NCBI RefSeq assembly: GCF_003287275.1
Contig: NZ_QEVW01000025.1
Location: 1-64,000 of the forward strand
Length of the DNA stretch: 64,000 nt
Reading direction: 5' to 3'
Origin: Paenibacillus taichungensis
GTDB lineage: Bacteria > Bacillota > Bacilli > Paenibacillales > Paenibacillaceae
Shown: one piece after another, positions 52,075-60,830 of the stretch
Layout of the letters: each line of letters starts with the position of its first letter
Numbering within the stretch: the first letter of the stretch is position 1
Notes under the pieces: model-generated
Database searches by the model: none
The model's input: only the letters and a program-made list of their open reading frames with translations
What the model was told of the DNA's origin: nothing
Program-made: the position numbers and the translations under genes

Positions 52075-53307
52075 ATGCCATCATCTTTACATCAAAATGC
52101 CCCTGACCGCTCTGAAGTCGATAATTCATCGTCAGCATCCATGAAACTTGGACTCTTGCTGGCAGGCATTATCGTTATCGCAGCAACCATGCGTTCACCT
52201 ATTACGGCAACAGGTCCAATTGTGGAACTGATCCGTACAGATACAGGTATAAGTCATACGTTGGCAGGCTTGCTTACCTCTCTTCCTTTGCTTGCCTTCG
52301 CGGCAATCTCTCCGTTCGCCCCACAATTGGCGCGAAGATTCGGACTAGAAACCGCTCTGTTAACTGCCATAATTCTCGTGACCATAGGTGTATCCCTCCG
52401 GTTTATGCCCTCTGTTCCCGTTCTCTTTGCAGGAACAGCGATCCTTGGATGTGGGATTGCCCTGAGCAACGTATTGCTGCCCAGTCTGATCAAAAGGGAT
52501 TTCCCATTGCGAGTGGGACTCGTTACCGGACTTTATTCCGTGTCCATGAATATATGGGGCGCTATCGCCTCAGGAATCAGCGTCCCAGCTGCAGGCTTAA
52601 CCTCCATGGGTTGGCACGCTTCACTGGGCATGTGGGCGATACTGTCCATTCTAGCCCTGATTCTCTGGCTGCCTCACGTCCGATCTGGACGTCGCGGTGA
52701 AGTTTACGTGGCTTCGAGAACGGAAGCGAAGCCGGTTCGTCTTATTACCTCTCCCTTAGCCTGGTATGTCACATTGTTCATGGGACTGCAATCTTTAATT
52801 TTTTACACTACAATTACCTGGTTGCCCGAGGTTTTATCTGATCAAGGTTTCAGTTCCTCTTCAGCAGGCTGGATGTTATCCCTGATGCAAATGGTTAGTG
52901 TACCAGTAACGTTCATCGTTCCCATTCTCGCTGGTCGAATGAAAGATCAACGTAAGTTGACAGCAATTACAGGGTCATGTCTGATTCTGGGATACGCATT
53001 CCTTTTAAGTGGTATTTCCTCGCTGGTAACCATTGGTGTTGCTTTAGCCGGCGTTGGAGCAGGGGCTTCGTTCGGACTTGTAACCATGTTTTTTGTACTG
53101 CGTACGTCCGATGCAAGACAGGCTGCGGGACTTTCAGGTATGGCTCAATCCTTTGGGTATATGCTGGCAGCTGTCGGACCTTTGCTGTTCGGCGTGCTTC
53201 ATGATTGGACACAAGGATGGACCCTTCCCTTGCTAGTACAGGTTCTCCTTGCCATTGTATTACTAGTCGCAGGTATAAATGCCAGCAAGAATCGAGTGAT
53301 CGGTTAG
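52075..53307 (+). CDS. CynX/NimT-type MFS transporter
   Basis: 410 residues with about 12 hydrophobic segments. ATMRSPITATGPIVELI near the first helix is typical of the CynX/NimT (cyanate/2-nitroimidazole) branch of the major facilitator superfamily. The substrate cannot be told. The ATG at 52075 has TAGGAG eight to ten bases upstream. It is the first plus-strand gene after a 50-kb minus-strand run, sits inside the interval bounded by the two tRNA-Arg genes, and ends in a strong terminator. Confidence 0.88.
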   Translation: MPSSLHQNAPDRSEVDNSSSASMKLGLLLAGIIVIAATMRSPITATGPIVELIRTDTGISHTLAGLLTSLPLLAFAAISPFAPQLARRFGLETALLTAIILVTIGVSLRFMPSVPVLFAGTAILGCGIALSNVLLPSLIKRDFPLRVGLVTGLYSVSMNIWGAIASGISVPAAGLTSMGWHASLGMWAILSILALILWLPHVRSGRRGEVYVASRTEAKPVRLITSPLAWYVTLFMGLQSLIFYTTITWLPEVLSDQGFSSSSAGWMLSLMQMVSVPVTFIVPILAGRMKDQRKLTAITGSCLILGYAFLLSGISSLVTIGVALAGVGAGASFGLVTMFFVLRTSDARQAAGLSGMAQSFGYMLAAVGPLLFGVLHDWTQGWTLPLLVQVLLAIVLLVAGINASKNRVIG

Positions 53308-53314
53308 ATTAATT

Positions 53315-53374
53315 ACGCTCCCCTTATGAGTGACAGGCTAACAAAACCTGTACTCATGAGAGGAGCGTTTTATT
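53315..53374 (+). terminator. terminator of the MFS gene
   Basis: Long hairpin with arms starting ACGCTCC (53315-53321) and ending GGAGCGT (53362-53368), then TTTATTATT. Confidence 0.85.
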
Positions 53375-53454
53375 ATTGACGGACTTTCATGTGAACTATA
53401 TTCAATTTACAACTAACAGGACAACGAATAGTTATCCATTCACGCAGCAGAGAA

Positions 53455-53503
53455 AAAAACAAGATAAAACGGTCTCCATCCCGCGAGATCAGGATGAAGA
53501 CCG
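53455..53503 (-). terminator. terminator of the S8 protease gene
   Basis: Minus strand CGGTCT-CATCC with GGATG-AGACCG, followed by TTTTATCTTGTTTTTT, about 45 bases after the stop. Confidence 0.8.
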
Positions 53504-53546
53504 CTTATGCGAAAACATTTGCTTCAATAAATAAGTGCCGTGGAGT

Positions 53547-56500
53547 TTATTTCACTTTTACCGTGATCTTGTCCGTGCTGGTAACACCAGCTGCGTTGAT
53601 TAACTCAGCCCGGTACGTATACGTGCCTGAAGTGCGTCCTGTCAGCGAAGTAACGGCACTTTGCGCATTAGGCGTAACCGCTTTGAGTGTTTGGGTGTCG
53701 ATCAACTTATCATTTTCGTAGAGGCGATACTCAGTAGCATTGGTTCCCCACCACAAGTTCATAGTTACCTTATAATTACCGTCGCCATCCCAGTTATCTT
53801 GAGAGAGAACTGCTTTGCCTGGCGATGCGTTGGTAACCTTGACTGTCAGTGTCGCACTCCGTGTGGTCCCTTTGTCGTTCGTTAGCTCGGCTACGTACGT
53901 ATAGGTGCCGTTGGCTTTACCCGTGATCTTCGTTTGGGCAAACTGTGCCAGTGGCGCATTGTAGGTCAACTTCTGCGTATCGATCAAAACCCCATCCTCA
54001 TAAAGCTTGTAGCTGGTGGCGTTCTCACCCCACCACAGGTTCATGGTAACGATATATGAGCCTTCGCTCAGGCCATTACCAACCCAATTATTATGAGACA
54101 AAACAGGTGTTCCAGGCGCTTTGACGGCTGGAGTTTCAGGCTCAGTCTCCTTGGATTTCAGACTCAGTGCCGTAGTGCCTTTACCAGATAGTCCTTGTTG
54201 GTCTTTTACCGTAAGTTCAACTGCATATTCACCTGCTTGGATGCCTTCTAAAGGAAGAGTGAAGCTACCATCAGGTTTTACTTCAAATACACCCTCCTTG
54301 TAAATCGAACCATCCTCTTTTTTCAGGACGTATGTTGCGTTCAGCGCAGCCGCCGGGTCAAACTCAATGTTCCAGTTCTCTTTAAGTGAAGGAGCAACAC
54401 GGAAGTACAAGTCATCCACGCTGCCATTAACAACAACAGATTCATCTTGCTTGAATTCCAGTTTTTCTGGTGCTGTTACAACCGGAGCTGCTTTTTTCAC
54501 CAAAAATGGAGAGGTATCTTCGATATACGTTTTGCCATCAACACCGATTGTAGTGATATCAACCGTGTAAAGACCATCTGGAATCGTCGTTACCTCGTCG
54601 GTAGTGTAATCTGCATACTGTCCATCCCAAGCCAGATTATATCTTGTGTTGGCTGCGAAATTGTAGTAGTTTCCAAAAATAGATCCAATATATCCATCTC
54701 CATAATAGCCCCCATCCGGGTTAAGGCCATCAAAGATCTCAATAAGGGCAAAATTCATGGGATTGTAGAATTCCATAGCTACATTGAGTGTATCCAGTGT
54801 ACCATCAGACTTCAATGGATAGTGGAATGGGTTCTTCTCTGTACCATATACAGTCTCAATGTATTTAACGCCTGCTAGGGTAAGATTGAAATGTGCAACA
54901 TATGGAACACTAAATGTGTCCGTTCCATTAGACAACTTAAGGTATCCTTGCGCTTCCGTTACCGCAGTAACACCTTTTGGAACTGTAATGGTAACCTTCA
55001 ACTCTTCCTCACCATTCAGTGTAAAAGAGCTCTTATCCACCGCAACGGATACACCAGGAATTGTACGAGTAGGATTCACGCTTACAGTGTAGTTTCCACC
55101 GCTGCCATTCAGCGACTCCACTTTGATCGTTTTGCTGACGGTTTTTTCGTCCGTGCTGAGGAAGTTGCCAAAATTCACACTACCAGTAACATTTGGTTTC
55201 TCGACAGCCACGCCATTCTCTGTGTATTTAGTTACATCCAATACTTTAACAAATGCAGCAGGATCAATCGTTTTCACCGCTTGAATACGCCCCGCACCTT
55301 GATCAAACACATCGTATTTGGTTGTGTCGAGCACTTTACCATTGTTCATGAGTGCTACTTTAATATCAAATGGTGTCCAGTCACTGTGCTTCTCAATCAA
55401 CAGGGCAACTAGTCCGGCAACATGAGGCGTGGCCATACTTGTACCTGATTTACGATCATAAGCCTGTGAATAATCTGCTCCAGGCTCGTCCTTGCCATAG
55501 GCAGGAACAGTAGACAGAATGCTGGTACCCGGTGCAACTATATCCGGTTTGATATCCAGAGTCACCTTGGCTGGTCCGCGGGAGCTGGATGGATTCATTT
55601 CATCTCCAGCCGTTTGACCTTTAACGAATTCACTAAAGCTCACTTCAACGCTTTGACCGGCATCCAGCTCAGCCTTGATACTTTCTCCATCTTCCTTCGA
55701 CATGCTCAAGGTTGGAATAAGTTCAAAATTATCTCCCAAACTCACACCGATCGGGCCTGGAATATTGTTATATACGATAATAGCAACTGCCCCAGCAGCT
55801 TTGGCATTGGCTACCTTCTCTACAAACGCTAGCTCACCGCGCTGTACAAAAGCCACTTTGCCTGTAAAATCCTTGCCTTCAAAGTCGGTCGGCTTACCCA
55901 ACCCTGCGAATAAAAGATCATATTGACCCGTCAAAACAGATTCCGGATCTGCCGAGAGGCTCCAGCCCATTACATCAAGTCGGTACACCGACTCAGTAAC
56001 AGCCAATGGATTTTGCTCCGTTTCAGTTGGAGCAATCGCAGGCTCTTCTTTCACAGGTGCAACCTCTGGAGAGGTTTCGACTGGTGCCGAAGACGAGGCT
56101 GGCTGAACACCCTCTTCTGATTGGCTGGCTTCCACATCAAAAGCTGTATCATCGTCAGATGCTGATTCAGACAATCCAGCTTCGTTTGTTGATGGAGCTG
56201 CTTCACCGGTCACATCTTCCGGTGTGGTTGATGGTTCACCTTGAGCTGGAACTTCAGGAGTATCAGCACCCGGTGCTGTTCCCAGTTCAGGGGACGGCTC
56301 AACTTCAGGGACAGGTTGTTCTTCAGGAAGCGTACCTTCACCTTCCTCACCAATCCAGAAATGAGTATTGGCTGTAATGTTTTGGCTAGGCCCTGTGGAG
56401 TTACCTACAGTGATTGCCATAGCCGATGCTCCTGGAGAACCTAATGTATAACGATTCGGGCCATCATTACCGCTTGCGACAACTGCAGTCACGCCAGACA

Positions 56501-57536
56501 GCATGGCATTATTAAGCGCAACTGAAGTGATATAACTTGGATCATTGGCAGCGTTACCCAACGAGAGATTGATTACGTCCATGCCATCGGCAACGGAACG
56601 GTCAATTCCACCAAGCACCCATGAAGTTTGACCACTTCCATAGGGCCCAAGAACACGATATGCATAAATATCGGCTTCAGGAGCAACCCCAACAATCCCG
56701 TAATCTCCAGCTTCACGAGCAGCAATGGTACCAGCCACGTGAGTACCATGGGATGTGTAATAGGCGCTTCCATTGGCATTAAATTCAGGTGCACCAGATA
56801 ATTTCCACTCTTCATGTGTTGTTTCATAAGGATCATTGTCATTTTCAACGAAATCCCAGCCACCTTTGAAGGCGTCTTGCAAATTAGGATGTTCATAATC
56901 GATTCCTGTATCAATAACACCAACTTTGACGCCTTTTCCTTTGTACCCCAGATTCCATACTTCAGGGGCGCCAATAAAAGGTGCGGTATCTTTCATATAA
57001 GGATTTACCTCATCTGTTTCCGGAGCTACGGTAATTTCGAGGTCTGGATATACACTGACAACGCCCGGTATGCGAAGCAATTGCCCCAATTGGTTGCCCT
57101 TAAGTTCAATGGCCACACCATTTAGAGCATATGCGTAATTTTCCAATACTTCGTGTTTGATTTTATTCTGAGTGAGGCTATGTACAAATGACTGTTGTTG
57201 TTGCTCAACTTGAGTCACAGCCTTTGTTTCCATAGAGGAGGTAAAAGATTTTCCAGAGAGGGTAGATTCGCCTTGCGCAACAGCAACTGGCTTATTGGAG
57301 AGTTCAACAATGACTCTTGTATTCTCTCCCCCAAGACCTTCCAGACTCTTGTCTAAAAATGGATCTGCTGCAAGCTTTCCTTCCCGCTGGGCAAGAATCT
57401 CTCTCCATTGTTTGGCTTCGGTCTTGCTTAGCGAATTCTCAAGCTGAATACCAACAGGAGCGGCTCCGGCCGCTGGCATGATAATAGAAAAAGTCATTAG
57501 AATACTTAACAATATGGATATCAAACGTTTATTCAA
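53547..57536 (-). CDS. secreted multidomain subtilisin-like serine protease (S8)
   Basis: 1329 residues from TTG (57534-57536), just after AAGGAGGGG. Order: signal peptide (about 1-26); inhibitor I9-like propeptide (about 70-165); S8 catalytic domain with Asp209 (VIDTGID), His263 (SHGTHVAG), oxyanion Asn357 (ASGNDGPN) and Ser700 (GTSMATPHVAG). An acidic Pro/Glu/Ser-rich insert (about 397-508) and a PA domain (about 535-640) interrupt the catalytic domain. Fn3-like modules follow (about 755-1130), then two C-terminal repeats of about 93 residues, each with MNLWWG and YKLYED/YRLYEN. The PA-containing order fits Vpr/lactocepin-type extracellular proteases. No sortase motif or S-layer domain is visible, so it is probably released or held by the C-terminal repeats. 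Confidence 0.9.
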   Translation of the reverse strand: MNKRLISILLSILMTFSIIMPAAGAAPVGIQLENSLSKTEAKQWREILAQREGKLAADPFLDKSLEGLGGENTRVIVELSNKPVAVAQGESTLSGKSFTSSMETKAVTQVEQQQQSFVHSLTQNKIKHEVLENYAYALNGVAIELKGNQLGQLLRIPGVVSVYPDLEITVAPETDEVNPYMKDTAPFIGAPEVWNLGYKGKGVKVGVIDTGIDYEHPNLQDAFKGGWDFVENDNDPYETTHEEWKLSGAPEFNANGSAYYTSHGTHVAGTIAAREAGDYGIVGVAPEADIYAYRVLGPYGSGQTSWVLGGIDRSVADGMDVINLSLGNAANDPSYITSVALNNAMLSGVTAVVASGNDGPNRYTLGSPGASAMAITVGNSTGPSQNITANTHFWIGEEGEGTLPEEQPVPEVEPSPELGTAPGADTPEVPAQGEPSTTPEDVTGEAAPSTNEAGLSESASDDDTAFDVEASQSEEGVQPASSSAPVETSPEVAPVKEEPAIAPTETEQNPLAVTESVYRLDVMGWSLSADPESVLTGQYDLLFAGLGKPTDFEGKDFTGKVAFVQRGELAFVEKVANAKAAGAVAIIVYNNIPGPIGVSLGDNFELIPTLSMSKEDGESIKAELDAGQSVEVSFSEFVKGQTAGDEMNPSSSRGPAKVTLDIKPDIVAPGTSILSTVPAYGKDEPGADYSQAYDRKSGTSMATPHVAGLVALLIEKHSDWTPFDIKVALMNNGKVLDTTKYDVFDQGAGRIQAVKTIDPAAFVKVLDVTKYTENGVAVEKPNVTGSVNFGNFLSTDEKTVSKTIKVESLNGSGGNYTVSVNPTRTIPGVSVAVDKSSFTLNGEEELKVTITVPKGVTAVTEAQGYLKLSNGTDTFSVPYVAHFNLTLAGVKYIETVYGTEKNPFHYPLKSDGTLDTLNVAMEFYNPMNFALIEIFDGLNPDGGYYGDGYIGSIFGNYYNFAANTRYNLAWDGQYADYTTDEVTTIPDGLYTVDITTIGVDGKTYIEDTSPFLVKKAAPVVTAPEKLEFKQDESVVVNGSVDDLYFRVAPSLKENWNIEFDPAAALNATYVLKKEDGSIYKEGVFEVKPDGSFTLPLEGIQAGEYAVELTVKDQQGLSGKGTTALSLKSKETEPETPAVKAPGTPVLSHNNWVGNGLSEGSYIVTMNLWWGENATSYKLYEDGVLIDTQKLTYNAPLAQFAQTKITGKANGTYTYVAELTNDKGTTRSATLTVKVTNASPGKAVLSQDNWDGDGNYKVTMNLWWGTNATEYRLYENDKLIDTQTLKAVTPNAQSAVTSLTGRTSGTYTYRAELINAAGVTSTDKITVKVK

Positions 57537-57918
57537 GGCTATGCCCCTCCTTCTCAATATGAAAGTACCTCACCAATAGATTGGGTCCTGCAATGACAAG
57601 TACTGCAATACCTGTGACAACTCACCACCCTATCTGCAAGTAGATTGACCCTTGGTAAATTATTCTACTAAAATAGCACATTTACCTTCTAAATAATTAC
57701 AATTATGATATAAAAATTACTTATATGGTTCTTGAGTAAGAGAAAAATGTTAAATTGTATTTATTTGTCGATTGAATAGTTCAATTTTAAAATATGACAT
57801 AGGAAAAAAGGCCAAGATCCTCTTCATTCCGAAAGAGATTCCCAGCCTATTTGTGATCGATGGATTTCATGAAAAATATTTTATTAATTCATTTAACAGT
57901 GACACATCTTTTGCTTAA
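57537..57918 (-). other. AT-rich intergenic region upstream of the S8 protease
   Basis: No gene. Minus-strand hairpin near 57803-57848 with TTTTTT serves the methyltransferase gene. Closer to the protease start is a short direct repeat, ATTGCAG (two copies about 13 bases apart, near 57580-57605). A firm promoter could not be assigned. Confidence 0.45.
57803..57848 (-). terminator. terminator of the methyltransferase gene
   Basis: Minus strand AGGCTGGGAATCTCTTT with AAGAGGATCTTGGCCT, followed by TTTTTTCC. Confidence 0.65.
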
Positions 57919-58713
57919 TTAACTTCCCGGCTTCACTGCTTCAATTCGAAGACGCTTATAATCGGCATAGATTGCATCTTCTTTCCAGAGCTTCGGCACA
58001 ACGATTTGGCTAGTTTCACGACAGATTTTCTGAATTTGCTCCTGACTCAAACCATCAAAATAGTCCCCTCCAAAATGGGCCAACCAGCCCTCTATACCCT
58101 GTTCACCATCCGCCAGTCTGGTAGGGCGGTCATAGTGGTAGGCCTGCCGCACCAAAAATCCGCATTGTTCCAAAATGTTGCTATATTGCCCGATCGTCGG
58201 GAAATACCAAGGGTTGCGCTCAGATCCACGTATGCCAGTTTGTCTTTCAAACACTTCTTCTAATGCATCTACAATGATCTGTACATTACCCTTGCCACCG
58301 AACTCTGCTACAAAACGTCCCCCAGGCTTCAAAGACTTCCATACACTATCCGCTACAAGTCGAGGACTTCGCATCCAATGCAGAGCTGCATTGGAAAAGA
58401 CGGCATCATAGAGCTTGTTCGTCGCAAACTGATGTCCGTCTCCCTCCATAAAATCGATAGCGGGAAACTTCTCTTTTGCACGGCGAATCATGTCCGGTGA
58501 TGCATCCATGCCAACTACCTCAGCATGCGTTACAGAAATTTCGTACGTCAAATCCCCCGTCCCACAACCCAAGTCAAGGATATACTCCCCTTTTTGAGGT
58601 TGAAGCCATGAGATTAAACTTTTGCCGTAACCCGATACAAAAGCCAGTTTGTTGTCATACTCATCCGCTTGCCATTGATTAATCGAATGCATGGATACCA
58701 CCGTCGCTTTCAT
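57919..58713 (-). CDS. class I SAM-dependent methyltransferase
   Basis: 264 residues. SAM-binding motif I is ILDLGCGTGDLTYEI (about 45-59), followed by an acidic motif II (VVGMDASPDMI) and DAVFSNAALHWM. The pattern is close to trans-aconitate methyltransferase/UbiE-like enzymes with small-molecule substrates; the actual substrate is unknown. The first ATG has no clear ribosome binding site; the Met at residue 8 has GGTGG upstream and is an alternative start (58692). It lies inside the interval bounded by the tRNA-Arg genes. Confidence 0.85.
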   Translation of the reverse strand: MKATVVSMHSINQWQADEYDNKLAFVSGYGKSLISWLQPQKGEYILDLGCGTGDLTYEISVTHAEVVGMDASPDMIRRAKEKFPAIDFMEGDGHQFATNKLYDAVFSNAALHWMRSPRLVADSVWKSLKPGGRFVAEFGGKGNVQIIVDALEEVFERQTGIRGSERNPWYFPTIGQYSNILEQCGFLVRQAYHYDRPTRLADGEQGIEGWLAHFGGDYFDGLSQEQIQKICRETSQIVVPKLWKEDAIYADYKRLRIEAVKPGS

Positions 58714-58803
58714 GATTGATATCTACATTGTGTCACAAGATAGTTTATTATTTAAATATATAAAATCTATTCACTTGATAGGTTATACCTATAAAAAATA
58801 CTA

Positions 58804-58890
58804 ACCTCCGACGAAACTTTGGGATTTTCATCCCCTGTACGCAAAAAAGCTTCCCGTAGGAAGCTTTTTCTAACGTCCCAGGAGGGATAC
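58804..58890 (-). repeat. tandem relic repeat of tRNA-Arg 3' end, terminator and spacer (copy 2)
   Basis: About 85 bases nearly identical to 58935-59019. It holds, in minus-strand order, a tRNA 3' end fragment (ATCCCTCCTGGGACG, 58874-58888), a terminator AGCTTCC/GGAAGCT, and a GGGATGA...TTCGTCGGAG tail. No intact tRNA is attached to this copy. Confidence 0.75.
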
Positions 58891-58934
58891 TCTCCTTACA
58901 GTCGAGACTGCGAAGTATTCCTATCGATGCTTAT

Positions 58935-59002
58935 GCTCCGACGAACCATCGGGGTTCTCATCCCTTGTACGCAAAAAGCTTCCCGTAGGAAGCTTTTTCT
59001 AA
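58935..59002 (-). terminator. terminator and conserved tail after the second tRNA-Arg
   Basis: Minus strand AGCTTCC-TACGG-GAAGCT with T run (about 58976-58998), directly after the tRNA, followed by the GATGAGAACCCCGATGGTTC tail shared with the other locus. Confidence 0.75.
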
Positions 59003-59076
<74 letters not shown>

Positions 59077-59361
59077 AAATATGTATAATAAAAATACCGC
59101 GCGATTACTATTATACTCTCATTTCTATATTTTTCAATAGTTTTATAAAAAAATTAATAAATGCATCATTCCACATGACTTGAACGTATTATTTTCATAC
59201 TTAGGAAAGCTATAGAATATGAATGCTTTAACGAGGCAATATTGGAAATATTAAGCTCAGATGCGTTTAGAAAATTGGCAGACATATTCATAATGAGACT
59301 TGCTGGGTAATCATTTGCATACATACATTCTACTGGAACCAAATAAAGGAGAGAAATCGCT
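59077..59361 (+). other. AT-rich region upstream of the DUF4870-like gene
   Basis: No gene seen. It presumably carries the promoters of the tRNA-Arg (minus) and the small membrane protein (plus); I could not assign either firmly. Confidence 0.4.
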
Positions 59362-59655
59362 ATGAGACAACTTTTATCAGCATTATCCTATTTTAGTATC
59401 TTCTTTGCCCCATTCCTGTTTCCCATCATAATTTGGATTGTAGCCAAAGACAACTATATTGAGGGACATGCAAAACGGGCCTTATTCTCGCATATATTCC
59501 CGTTTATTGCGGCAATCCCGCTACTTTATTTCTTCGTTACCGCCCATAGTCTGGGTTCCGCTGTCGGATTTGTTATTTTGTTTTTTGTCATTTATGCACT
59601 AAGTTTTGTGTACAATATCGTCAAAGGTATTCAAGTGCTGCGTGAATATGCCTAA
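59362..59655 (+). CDS. small membrane protein, DUF4870-like
   Basis: 97 residues. It has three hydrophobic segments (about 7-27, 45-62 and 65-88) with the amphipathic DNYIEGHAKRALFSH between the first two, which resembles the DUF4870/Tic20-like pattern of small three- or four-helix proteins. Function is unknown. AAAGGAG stands before the ATG. It is monocistronic with a shared terminator after it. Confidence 0.8.
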   Translation: MRQLLSALSYFSIFFAPFLFPIIIWIVAKDNYIEGHAKRALFSHIFPFIAAIPLLYFFVTAHSLGSAVGFVILFFVIYALSFVYNIVKGIQVLREYA

Positions 59656-59689
59656 CCACAAGCTCCATAACCAAGTTAAAATAAACATT

Positions 59690-59724
59690 CAAAAACCCGC
59701 CTTTCGAAAGAAGGGCGGGTTTCT
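59690..59724. terminator. bidirectional terminator
   Basis: AAACCCGCC/GGCGGGTTT (59693-59701 and 59714-59722) between converging genes; T-rich on both sides. Confidence 0.85.
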
Positions 59725-59733
59725 GCATTCCGG

Positions 59734-59862
59734 TTACTTGTTTCCCTGACGCCACGGATTTCTCTGGGCAGGACGCTTGCTGTTAATGGCGAGCACTTCC
59801 TCGGCAAACTCGGTATGATGCGCATAAAGGTTCCCTTTGTTTTTCTTGAACTTGGAAGCCAT
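59734..59862 (-). CDS. 42-residue basic protein, unknown, possibly spore-related
   Basis: The ATG at 59860-59862 is preceded by a strong GGGGGAGGTG. The product is basic, begins MASKFKKNKGN and ends AQRNPWRQGNK, with no hydrophobic segment. Small basic proteins of this size are common among minor spore proteins in Bacillales, but I cannot place it in a family. The tail resembles the RRNPWIQQ end of the SafA-like protein at 482. It ends at the bidirectional terminator. Confidence 0.65.
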   Translation of the reverse strand: MASKFKKNKGNLYAHHTEFAEEVLAINSKRPAQRNPWRQGNK

Positions 59863-59954
59863 TGCTATCACCTCCCCCGGAACTTGCATATAGTATGGCT
59901 CCGGGTAATTCCGCTTATCCTTTGCAGCTATCGGCATTTGTTGGAACGAATACC

Positions 59955-60311
59955 TTAACCTTGCCCCACCAAATAGCGTTGAAGTGTCGGTCCCAGTAAT
60001 CCAAAAGCAAGTAACTCACTCTGAAACCGGACTTTATCTTCCCCTGCTGTAATGCCCTCACTGTTCTCAAACGCTGTTTCCGTGGCATCTTCAAACGCGG
60101 TATGCATATTGTTATTGTACCAATCCAGGACTGCATCGGAATGATTGCGTACAATTCGAACGACTTCAAGCGAATTCCCCGGCTGGGTAGCCGCCACGTA
60201 TACAAGTAAAGACGGATCACCCGTATTTCCAGGCTGTACTTCAACTTCTGCACAAGACAATCCATCCACTTCGGTTAATCTGCGTATTTTGGCATCCTGA
60301 ATGGCATACAT
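59955..60311 (-). CDS. protein of unknown function, 118 residues
   Basis: The start has AAAGGAG upstream. It is a soluble alpha/beta protein with acidic character (HTAFEDATETAFENSEGITA) and no signal or membrane segment. I do not recognise a family. It lies 25 bases downstream of the next unknown gene (60337) and probably shares its transcript. Confidence 0.7.
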   Translation of the reverse strand: MYAIQDAKIRRLTEVDGLSCAEVEVQPGNTGDPSLLVYVAATQPGNSLEVVRIVRNHSDAVLDWYNNNMHTAFEDATETAFENSEGITAGEDKVRFQSELLAFGLLGPTLQRYLVGQG

Positions 60312-60336
60312 TTGTTATCGCGCTCCTTTGTCCATT

Positions 60337-60636
60337 TCATGTACTTTGTTCGATCTGGTATCGGGTCTCTGGTGTTCCCAAGCGATAAATCTCCCGATAC
60401 ACCTGCTGTAACACAGCTTCATATGCACGGTTTACAGACTCCTCCGGCGTATCCGGCCAAGGGAATACCATTCCTGGAAAGGCTTCTTCCTCTTTTTCCT
60501 GCATCAGATTAAGCAGTCCCAGTAATTGTTCCGCCTCCTGAGGCGTCGCCTGGATCACCCATTCATACGACGTTGCGTGCGGATCCGGAATAACGGAGCG
60601 CCCCATGACAGATACATAATAGGTCATACTGTCCAT
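60337..60636 (-). CDS. protein of unknown function, 99 residues
   Basis: The ATG at 60634-60636 follows AAGGAG by 11 bases; a TTG two codons upstream is too near. It is a small acidic soluble protein with a beta start (MTYYVSVMGRSVIPDP) and helical remainder (ATPQEAEQLLGLLNLMQEKE). No domain is recognised. It is divergent from asnB and is the first of a short minus-strand cluster of three unknown genes. Confidence 0.7.
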   Translation of the reverse strand: MDSMTYYVSVMGRSVIPDPHATSYEWVIQATPQEAEQLLGLLNLMQEKEEEAFPGMVFPWPDTPEESVNRAYEAVLQQVYREIYRLGTPETRYQIEQST

Positions 60637-60830
60637 TTGCAAGTTCTCTCCTTCACAGGCATGTTGAAGCCATTGTCCCTAGAACTAGTTTCCGAAGAGG
60701 ACAGACATTTTATGCCTGCTTTCGGCATATATTTGTTACGACTTCTGACGAAAAAAACAACATTTGTGGCTGTTAGTGACTTAAGCAGCCATACGGATGA
60801 ATGACTCGACTAAGAAAGGATGAACAAACC

